Source: Lingula anatina
Taxonomy: Eukaryota > Brachiopoda > Lingulata > Lingulida > Lingulidae
Length of the DNA stretch: 42,676 nucleotides
Reading direction: 5' to 3'
NCBI RefSeq assembly: GCF_001039355.2
Contig: NW_019776060.1
Coordinates: 64,001 to 106,676 of the forward strand
A program made the position numbers and the translations under genes. The notes under the pieces are model-generated. The model searched no databases and had not been told where the DNA came from. It worked only from the letters and a program-made list of their open reading frames with translations. Numbering within the stretch: position 1 is the stretch's first letter; each line of letters opens with the position of its first letter. Below, piece by piece: positions 36,901-42,676 of the stretch.

Positions 36901-37994
36901 ACCGCCCCCCCCCCTCCCCCTGGGGGCAGACGTTGGTTTTACTTTCAAAAATGAATTCAAGTCACAATCTGGTACTAACTAAAAGAAGACAAATCTAAAT
37001 GTCTTGTTGTCCACAAAGAACGTAACAACAAGAAACATTACTTTTTTCCCAATTTTCTAAATGAGGGTTTAATCATCTCACACCACACTACTGATATTTG
37101 TGTATTTTAGTTGTGGGGAGACAAAAAACTATAGCTAAAAGCATTACTTGACTTAAAAACCTTTGTGTCCTCGAGTATAATATTTATTTTTGTCTTCATT
37201 TTCAAGTGATTTTACTTTTTTGTATGTGTAAAATTATTCTTGTGTTAGCATAGAAAGCGTCCTACACAATTATTTTTTCTTTGTGTAGCCTGAAGTCCTC
37301 TAGGAACCGTAATCCATTCCCCATCACTTTTTACAGGTGTCATTCGTCCCGTATACTAATCCCAACATGTACTAACAATATGGGACCCTGGACTTCTATT
37401 CCTCGGACTACCATTTCTGTCACACCGGGCCCAAAAAAGACAGCAAGCGTCTCGCCAGCTCGCTTATAAGGGACTAGACTGTTTTCCCATCCCTAGATCG
37501 AACTAACAGGATTGGCCCATCTCCACGGGGTTTCTCGCTAAATTGCTTTCAGCTTAAGTGGCTTAGATGTCTGGGAAGCCTACTAAAGCTGCTAAACGAT
37601 AGCTAATTACCCCCTATTAACTTCAGTAGCTTCAGTAGGCGTGATAGACATCTAAGCCGCCAAAGTTAATTACAATTATGCGAGAATCCTCTTGGAGATA
37701 GTTCGACGCAAAGTTAGTACGATAGGGTCTGGGAATGGTCTCTTACACTCCCTCTGTCTTTCACTCACCTAGTCCTGGGTCTGGATACCGGCATGGCGGG
37801 AGTCCTGTGGCCTTCACTGTGCCCTGAGATGTCCGATGCGGGCTCTCTGTCAACGCTGGCTGAGACGGTAACCTGAACAAAGTCGAGAAAGTGAAAAATA
37901 ACGACACACACAGCAGCACGGTGGCAGTCCTCGCCTTGAAGCGACTGTTCAGTACCCTCAAGGTACTACTGAATAACATCGTTGCAGTCCACAT
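26615..37994 (-). CDS. Beta-1,4-galactosyltransferase-family (GT7) enzyme, predicted GalNAc transferase, six exons
   Basis: Six exons join in phase: 37994-37769, 28930-28695, 28430-28243, 27902-27780, 27287-27183, 26822-26615. They total 1086 bp and 361 residues. The protein is type II: a basic N-terminus, an anchor at about 23-41, a short stem, then the GT7 domain in the Golgi lumen. Every landmark aligns to bovine beta4GalT1 minus 66: C68-C110 and C181-C200 (disulfides), D186-I-D188 (metal), W246-G-W248-G-G-E251-D252-D253, and H281 (metal). The family transfers Gal or GalNAc from UDP-sugar to a terminal GlcNAc. L223 stands at the donor-selecting Tyr289 position, as in invertebrate GalNAc transferases. 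Other differences are T226 for Gly292, L278 for Met344, and a basic 28-residue C-terminal extension. All introns end in AG and begin with GT. An upstream non-coding exon cannot be excluded. Confidence 0.9.
26917..26941 (-). repeat. Partial duplicate of the GT7 exon 6 start
   Basis: On the minus strand this reads AG|GCAACATTTGATGCAGACAA followed by CACAG|GTAAAT. It differs from the first 25 bp of exon 6 at a few, mainly codon-third or conservative, positions (QHLMQTTQ against QHLIQATQ). It lies about 95 bp upstream, in intron 5. It has AG and GT at its edges but its 25 bp would break the frame if spliced in. Confidence 0.6.
27183..27287 (-). CDS. GT7 gene exon 5 (105 bp, short exon)
   Basis: Found by reading the intervening DNA for the missing segment between WGWGGED and the C-terminus. 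The acceptor is TTTTTTCCAG and the donor TTCA|GTAAGT. It encodes ILASGLIIERPPTDIG followed by RYTLIEHTKNKR. H281 aligns with the metal ligand His347 and L278 with Met344. The phase fits exons 4 and 6 exactly. Confidence 0.9.
27780..27902 (-). CDS. GT7 gene exon 4 (donor-selectivity residue and WGWGGED)
   Basis: 123 bp, acceptor ATTTTAG, donor AACG|GTACGT. It encodes L218-K-Y220-P-S-L223-V-G-T226, then VNGFSNSFWGWGGEDDE. Y220 matches Tyr286 of the bovine enzyme and L223 matches Tyr289. Confidence 0.92.
28243..28430 (-). CDS. GT7 gene exon 3 (DxD motif)
   Basis: 188 bp. The acceptor is ATTACAG. The donor AC|GTACGA was chosen because it restores phase with exon 4 and makes the distance from PRH to NGF identical to beta4GalT1 (32 residues). 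Reading past it gives a stop after 20 codons with no better donor. It holds GTDSFNKGRV, C181, the metal-binding H185-D-I-D188 and C200. Confidence 0.88.
28695..28930 (-). CDS. GT7 gene exon 2
   Basis: 236 bp, acceptor TTTTTAG, donor GAACAG|GTGACT. It encodes the SLPLSLRDLSEKFPDI-type entry segment, C110 and the nucleotide-binding strand LLIIPFRDRWLHL, ending at the VVSEQ strand. Confidence 0.92.
28931..30893. other. GT7 intron 1, exon-2-proximal part
   Basis: AT-rich intron sequence with no repeat or exon that I can define. The short frames here are not supported. Confidence 0.5.
30894..31039. mobile_element. Small MITE with AGGCCC termini, full-length copy
   Basis: The left end AGGCCCGCAGCC and right end GGCTATGGGCCT are inverted repeats. 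A CAACC sequence on both sides may be the target duplication. Its reverse complement matches the sequence at the end of the window from 42514 over at least 130 bp, including AGCCAGCAATT near one end and a CAAAAAGGG block near the other. No coding capacity. Confidence 0.7.
31076..31309. mobile_element. Hairpin MITE family, copy 3
   Basis: This 234 bp element lies in GT7 intron 1. It is flanked by TAA on both sides, with ends GACTAGGTTCCC and GGGAATGGTCTC. Internally it is closest to copies 1 and 2 (the GAGCGCGCAC and GGCGGGACAGAC blocks). It starts only 36 bp after the AGGCCC element. Confidence 0.88.
31310..32079. other. GT7 intron 1, unassigned stretch
   Basis: No gene, repeat or structure that I can define. 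Confidence 0.45.
32080..32346. mobile_element. Separate foldback element with long inner inverted repeats
   Basis: The inner arms at 32126-32173 and 32251-32298 are 48 bp each and match at 44 positions as inverted repeats (GGCCCCATTCAGAA to AATATGGC). Outer blocks (CTGCGTTT, AGGTCAC) extend the symmetry on both sides. It is unrelated to the GATCGATC hairpin family. No protein is encoded. Confidence 0.75.
32487..32508. repeat. Poly-T tract
   Basis: A run of about 22 T residues in GT7 intron 1. Confidence 0.9.
32509..34224. other. GT7 intron 1, unassigned stretch
   Basis: Apart from the GA repeat noted separately, nothing could be assigned. Confidence 0.45.
33878..33918. repeat. (GA)n microsatellite
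   Basis: A pure GA dinucleotide run of about 41 bp, preceded by a short GT run. Confidence 0.95.
34225..34894. mobile_element. Possible non-autonomous DNA transposon, about 670 bp
   Basis: The left end CACTGACGGATTCAGGATC and the reverse complement of the right end CAGTGGTGGGCTCAAGATT are imperfect inverted repeats. Both resemble a CAGTGGCGGATCCAG-type terminus that is widespread in animal DNA transposons. The interior has G-tracts, one undetermined base at 34415 and only chance frames. No target duplication was found. Confidence 0.4.
34895..35986. other. GT7 intron 1, unassigned stretch
   Basis: AT-rich DNA; I see no gene or repeat boundary here. Confidence 0.45.
35987..36242. mobile_element. 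Hairpin MITE family, copy 4
   Basis: This 256 bp element has ends GACTGGGTTCCC and GGGAATGGTCCC, flanked on both sides by TTT. It is nearly symmetric over its whole length: TTCGCTAAATTGC, CTTAAGCGGCTT and CACGCCTACTGAAGCTG on the left arm return inverted on the right. It forms a subfamily with copy 5, sharing the right-arm block GTACGATAGGGTCTGGGAAT. Confidence 0.88.
36880..36920. other. G-quadruplex motif next to a C-tract
   Basis: GGGGTGGGGTGGGGTGGG at 36880-36897 is a textbook four-tract quadruplex motif with single-T loops. It is followed directly by a C-rich stretch (36903-36919), which puts G-tracts on the other strand too. It lies in GT7 intron 1, about 850 bp downstream of exon 1 in transcript orientation. 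Confidence 0.75.
37477..37742. mobile_element. Hairpin MITE family, copy 5, next to the GT7 exon 1 donor
   Basis: This 266 bp element has ends GACTGTTTTCCC and GGGAATGGTCTC, with flanking triplets CTA and TTA. It shares the copy 4 subfamily blocks (GCTAAACGATAG and GTACGATAGGGTCTGGGAAT). A short internal duplication of CTTCAGTAG is visible near 37620. It ends 26 bp from the exon 1 boundary. Confidence 0.88.
37769..37994 (-). CDS. GT7 gene exon 1: cytoplasmic tail, signal anchor, stem
   Basis: This exon encodes residues 1-75 plus one base. The anchor TATVLLCVSLFFTFSTLF is preceded by Arg/Lys, giving a type II topology. C68 in GLPPC is the first disulfide Cys of the family. The donor reads CTAG|GTGAGT. 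The leftover G plus TC from exon 2 makes Val, reproducing the family pattern LPxC...LVG. The first Met has a poor context; Met6 is an alternative. An in-frame TAG lies upstream. Confidence 0.85.
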
Positions 37995-39767
37995 AAGATT
38001 CTCAAACCTGAGTTTGACCTTGTCTGGAAGCTCTGGAAACTACTTCACGTCGACCTCAGGCCAAGATCAATGCATCATGTCGACTTGGTGATAGTATATG
38101 AGCTGTCGGTACAGCTTGTCGTTCGATAAAAATAATGCTGTTCATTTAATGCGCATTTCTGTATGCCTGTATGTATATATTAATATATAAACATCAACAG
38201 AGAGTTCACTGGAAAAACAGCTATCACTATCCTGTCGTCAAATATCCCAAAGGTGTCCACAGTTCAGACACATGTCCTGTGTTGCTCTTTTCCACTGGCG
38301 GGTAATCCTATATACACAAAGTCATTGTGACAGTTATGACATCACTTATTGTCAGATGACAGGACAAGCAGGTTGTATACACACATTCTGTGGCCGGTTC
38401 TGTCTCGATGTCCTATTTCCACTGCAGTAGCATCGTGTATACTGTATGCTTATAAACCCAAAAATGTGGGGTTTCACCGCTACAGCTCCGTATGTGCTCG
38501 TTCTCTACATGTGAAGTTCACGTTAAAACTTAAAATAAACGTTTTGACAGATTAAAAAATTGACCAAGCAAACGTGTTGGCACAACGTCAATAGCGATTA
38601 TACAAGTGAACGTCCTGATTCATCCACTTATATTATACTGAGATAGTGAGAAAATTAAATCTAATACTGGATCTTAAGTTGAAACGGAGATCACGGCGCT
38701 TTGACCTAATCGCACAGTCTTCGTCAAGACTGATTTTGAATTGTCACTGGTGTCGCGTGGTGACATTCTGCGTGGGCTGTTTCCCAGGGCCCGGTGCCAC
38801 AGATGTGCTAGTTGTTATCGCAGGCCACCGTGCGTGTTGACGGTGGGTTGATCAACCTGCTCATGGACGCGCAGAACGTTATCGTACGACACCGGTGACA
38901 ATTCTAATTATACATACTTATTTCAGTATTTCAAGGCTTTCGTACAGATGAGAAAAGACTCCCCGGTCCTTTGGCTAATATCGAAGTGCAATATAATTTA
39001 AAATAAGTTCACCTTTAGAGCGAAACGTCGTGATCCCCGTTTTAACGTAAGATCCAATATTAGATTTAATATTCTCATTACCTCAGTATAAAATAACTGG
39101 ATGAATTAAAACTTTCACTGCGATAATCGATGTCGACGTTGTGTCAACACGCTTTTCTGTCATAGTTGGCTGTACATGTATTGTACCATTTATATAGGGA
39201 ATTTCTCCCTGATCCCCGCAAAGCCACGTGGTTTGCTATTGTCATCTATCTATCTATTACCGGGGCTTGTAGGTCAGGGCACGCCAATTTAAACACCAGG
39301 TAGTATCTGAGCCGATCACATACTGTAAAATTAAAGAATAATTTTGCAAAAGCCCCCCCCCCCCCACCCTTCGCATCAGGTGGCGTTATTATCTTAATCA
39401 CAGGTAATTTTTCCGCATATGAAAATACCCAGTATGCCCAGTGAATACGTGTAATTATGTAGGGATAAACAACTGTTCTTTGGTCGAGTGTGCATTCATT
39501 GTACATCACTCAACGATATTGATATTTTTTCAGTGTTCTTATAAGCAATGAGCTCATGATCTGTAGGGCAGAAAGGACATTAACAAGAACTGACTGATCC
39601 AGAATTTTGCCATGGGGGCCTGGGCTGGGTGAACAAGGATATTAAAAAAAATTGCCGAGCTGAGAGGTACAAAGGTGGATTATTATTTGGTTCTGCCTGT
39701 TTTTGTTTCTTTAGGCACATTCCCAGTGAAAATGTCGCAAGGATTTTCGCTGAATGCATCAGTTTAA
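37995..39767. other. Upstream flank of the GT7 gene
   Basis: The promoter and 5' UTR of the minus-strand GT7 gene should lie in the first part; no TATA box was assigned. The rest holds a C-tract at about 39351-39365 and a weak CTGATCCAGAATTTT phrase near 39593. No gene is supported. Confidence 0.45.
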
Positions 39768-40014
39768 GGGACCATCCCCACTGATATTTAGATCGATCTA
39801 TCTCCCTGGGAAGTCTCACTTAATTGCGATCAACTTAACCAGCTTAAATGTCTGTCGCGCCTAGTAAAGCTGTTAGGGGGTAATTATCTTTACCCTGGCT
39901 GATTCGGTAGGCGTGACAGACATTTGAGCCTCTTGAGCTGATAGCAATTTAGCGAGAACCCCCCAAGGAGTTAGGTCGATCCAGATGGATCGATCTAAGT
40001 ATGGAAACCCAGTC
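39768..40014. mobile_element. Hairpin MITE family, copy 6
   Basis: This 247 bp element is flanked by TAA on both sides, with ends GGGACCATCCCC and GGAAACCCAGTC. It has AGATCGATC on the left arm and GGATCGATC on the right, and a GGGGGTAATTA centre as in copy 2. Confidence 0.85.
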
Positions 40015-40020
40015 TAATAT

Positions 40021-40096
40021 GCCTCCTCTTCTTTCCAACATACTCGTATTATCACCAGCTTTTCTGTATTCTACTCAACGCCAGGAGGAGGCGTGT
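40021..40096. mobile_element. Partial copy of the hairpin family (copy 7 type centre)
   Basis: GCCTCCTCTTCTTTCC through CCAGGAGGAGGCGTG matches the centre of copy 7 (about 42114-42190) at most positions, including TACTCGTAT and GCTTTTCTG. It begins four bases after the target duplication of copy 6 and has its own GCCTCCT/AGGAGGC inverted ends. Confidence 0.65.
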
Positions 40097-40564
40097 TAGT
40101 CTGTCAAGTCATTGGGAATGAGCCCCTAGATTGTTTATAAGGTTGGGTGGGCGCAGTTTACAAAATCTCCTCTATGTACTTGTAGCACTTATTCTCCTTT
40201 CCCTCCCTTCCTCCCTCCCTGTCTGGTCATGCCCCTTTTATGTTCATCTAACTCTCCAAATGACCACCTGCTATATTCCAGATAAAGATTATCAAATTCT
40301 TTCGAGTAAAATAGAATTCGAAGATCAATCATTGATGCTTATCAACGCTATAAATTCCAAAGGCTTCTGTTAGTTAAAAAGCAACTGGCAATGAAATCAT
40401 TTGAAAGCCATTAATCGGAATTTCCTTTGATATTGTGTAGTAATATTCAAATTGCTATGGCGATTTTTAACAGAGGGCGTTCAGAAAGTCGGTCAATTAA
40501 TTGGCCACTTAAAATCTTGACATTTGAATATTTTAATCATGTGTTGGCGTGAACAGGAATGGGG

Positions 40565-40601
40565 TGCTTGCTTGCGTGCGTGCGTGCGTGCGTGCGTGCG
40601 C
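40565..40601. repeat. (GCGT)n microsatellite
   Basis: Nine or so tetranucleotide units, the first ones reading GCTT, then a G-rich flank. Confidence 0.9.
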
Positions 40602-40758
40602 GGGGAATGGAGAATGGGGGGTGGGGGCGAACAAAATTAAGGAAATCCAGGAATGAAAGAAAAGCTATTTATTAATGCCATGTTCCACACTAAGACTGGA
40701 AAAATTCTTAGTACATCGTACATGTATTCGAAAAGTCAGAGAAAAAATGAAGTAGATT

Positions 40759-40790
40759 AATAAATAAAATAAATAAATAAATAAATAATA
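40759..40790. repeat. (AAAT)n microsatellite
   Basis: AAAT/TAAA units over about 32 bp. Confidence 0.85.
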
Positions 40791-42032
40791 CTTGACACTG
40801 ACATTTATATAGTTGAACGATTCAGACAATTAGATTTCAAATGCAAGTGGCGTCATTTATTTACCGGTTAAACCAGTAGAGCAGCATATACTGGTAGACA
40901 CTTGTGGCACTAATGATGTGAAGATTTTTTATGAGTGGACCTCCTCCCAAATGATTATCCCTATGGCATATTAGCACAAATCTCCGTTTTCAGGCTGATA
41001 CTGTTTTACCATCTCTCTCTCTCTCTCTCCTTCATGAGAATTGAGCGTAACAACCAAATATGACAGCAAGATAATAGCATAGTTCTCAAACAATTATTTT
41101 GTACCATGAATCTTTATGAACACGAGTATCTACTGCTTCCAGGAGCTTCGAAATGTATTTTGATAAGTATCCGCAAACCATTATGTTATCATCTATTTCA
41201 GTTCCGTCTCATTCGACTAGGAAAATGGGTGGTTTCACATTTCTTGGCATTAGTTTGCATTATTTTTAACCGGTGCCCGAAAGCCAAGATGGATGAATAA
41301 CGTTGCATATGAACTCACAAAATTTACTGTGTATTGCGGCTGACATGTAATCATAACTTCGTGTGTTTTATGAAAACTTTCTAACCACTGCATATTTAAA
41401 GAATTTATAGCCATAAAATCAAAGATTTGAATAGACGTTTTTGGGAGGTTGATGTAAATTACAAATTAGGTCAACTCACATGTATCAATTCAATACTTAA
41501 CGAACAAATAAGCTCAACGAGAGAGAGAGAGAGAGAAGGGGGGCATTTCATCAAGTGGTTTCTCATAAATCTCAATTAAAATATCACCAGGTCAATTATG
41601 TACGTTTCTAATCTTAAATTTACGAAAACCCTCCACTCCTGTCTGGTCATTATTTTGTCAAAGTAAAATTTATGATCGTCTCTCGAGGACAGAGAATCAA
41701 CATTGACTTGGTTGGCGAGCCTTCTGATTACCATATTAAAGTGGGTCGAGACATGGACATAATAAGAGATTAAGATCTGGGCCGTTCATTTATAAAATAT
41801 TTCAGCGAGCAAAATGACACCAATTTTACTGAGATGTATTGTAAAGTGTAGCACGCATGATCATCCAGAACGATTATCGATTATTTTATGTAGGTCAAAC
41901 AAGGTAAAAAGAATTTTGTATGTTGATATGATTTATTCACTGGCATTAAATATGAAAAAAGCAGGGACAGCATAGAAAGAAGTATTCAACATAGTGCCTG
42001 TGCACTTTTTTACGAAGCAGGGTCGGATTTAG

Positions 42033-42290
42033 GAGTCTTTGTGCTTAGACCACAATCTCATAGATACCATTAGGCTAACTAGATCGACCCAACTCCGACT
42101 TGACTGATTGACTCGCCTCCTTTTGTTTCCAAAGTACTCGTATAATGATCCGCTTTTCTGATTTACTCAACTCCAGGAGGGGGCGTGTCATTAAGTTCAG
42201 CTGATTGCACTAAGCGAGAATTCATGCAGAGTTGGATCAATCTATGCAGAATGATCTATGAGAATGGAGTCTAAGCACAAAGACCGACTC
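42033..42290. mobile_element. Hairpin MITE family, copy 7, with extended outer arms
   Basis: The core at 42048-42271 has ends GACCACAATCTC and GAGAATGGAGTC. Outside it, CTTTGTGCTTA on the left and TAAGCACAAAG on the right are perfect inverted repeats, and GAGTC lies beyond them on both sides. The right arm keeps the family block CAGCTGATTGCACTAAGCG. The centre differs from copies 1-6 and matches the fragment at 40021. Confidence 0.8.
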
Positions 42291-42513
42291 TTTACAAAAT
42301 AGTCCACACAGTGAATTGCCATTTCTTCTCATATTTTGATATTCTGTCATTTAAGTTAATGATAACCTACAGTGCAATTTATCTTCAAATGTTTACCGTT
42401 ATATTTCATTTATTCTAGTTTTTAGTATCTTTTTTTACTTAGCGGTGGGGTTTTTGTACTTTCTCCTAGACACCAGTTCGTATCAGACAGTAACCCATTT
42501 AACCTAACCTAAC

Positions 42514-42676
42514 CCAGGCCCGTAGCCAGCAATTTCAACATTGTGGTTCTTTTTCTGAAAAAATGGACCTTTTACCATAAAACGTTCGTGTCCCTAGGTA
42601 CAAATTTTACCAGAGGGGACCTTTTTCCTGCAAAAAGGGGGGTTCTTTCGAGCTCCCCTTACCCCCCCCCCCCCCC
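42514..42676. mobile_element. AGGCCC-type MITE, copy truncated by the window end
   Basis: It starts with AGGCCCGTAGCCAGCAATTT and matches the reverse complement of the element at 30894-31039 through the TTTTTCTG and GCAAAAAGGGGGG blocks. It breaks off in a C-run of 15 that also ends the window, so its far terminus is not seen. Confidence 0.65.

Larger units (their letters stand above)
40097..42032. other. Intergenic DNA, no supported gene
   Basis: It contains several simple repeats: GCGT units at 40565-40601, AAAT units at 40759-40790, a CT run near 41013-41030 and a GA run at 41518-41536. The short frames are not supported as genes. Confidence 0.5.

Noticed and set aside
39589-39640. CTGATCCAGAATTTT phrase followed by a G-tract, similar to a transposon terminus
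   Set aside because: No matching inverted terminus could be found downstream, so an element could not be delimited.
1-42676. Frequent ACATGTA/TACATGTA words through the window
   Set aside because: They look enriched by eye, but this is common in marine invertebrate DNA, and I did not count them against a composition-matched expectation.

Overview
The window looks like a gene-poor stretch of a metazoan genome, most likely a marine invertebrate and possibly a deuterostome such as a hemichordate, echinoderm or amphioxus. The case rests on spliced genes with canonical GT/AG introns, a class A GPCR of muscarinic type, a type II Golgi glycosyltransferase with a vertebrate-like exon plan, AT-rich intergenic DNA, many microsatellites and small palindromic DNA-transposon derivatives. 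The phylum is a guess. No tRNA, rRNA, CRISPR array or bacterial-type operon was seen.

Layout. From 1.0 to 2.4 kb, plus strand, lies an intronless SGNH/PC-esterase (NXPE-like) type II membrane protein. From 3.5 to 4.9 kb, minus strand and convergent with it, lies a phytanoyl-CoA dioxygenase (PhyH)-like Fe(II)/2-oxoglutarate enzyme in two visible exons; its first exon is probably missing. From 11.1 to 13.0 kb, minus strand, lies a single-exon muscarinic-like receptor of 637 residues with a very long third intracellular loop. From 13 to 26.6 kb there is no gene I can support, only a decayed mariner transposase, simple repeats and a degenerate tandem duplication. From 26.6 to 38.0 kb, minus strand, six exons join in phase into a 361-residue beta-1,4-galactosyltransferase-family (GT7) enzyme. 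Two of its exons are not apparent from simple ORF inspection: one is 105 bp, and the other holds the signal anchor, 8.8 kb upstream of the rest. From 38 to 42.7 kb there are repeats and no supported gene.

The main results are these. (1) The GT7 gene aligns to bovine beta4GalT1 with a constant offset of 66 residues at every landmark I checked: both disulfides, the DxD motif, the WGWGGED motif and the metal-binding His. It carries Leu at the position equivalent to Tyr289, which selects the donor sugar, so I predict a GalNAc transferase rather than a Gal transferase. (2) A family of seven 214-266 bp hairpin (foldback) elements, several with TAA target duplications, is scattered through the window. 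Five copies lie between 31 and 42.3 kb, and one ends 26 bp inside the GT7 first intron. (3) The receptor keeps the amine-anchoring Asp of muscarinic receptors but has Trp and Ser at the two key TM6 ligand positions.

The genes do not form an obvious functional cluster. Two of the four encode predicted secretory-pathway membrane enzymes (the esterase-like protein and the GT7 enzyme), but nothing ties them to one pathway.
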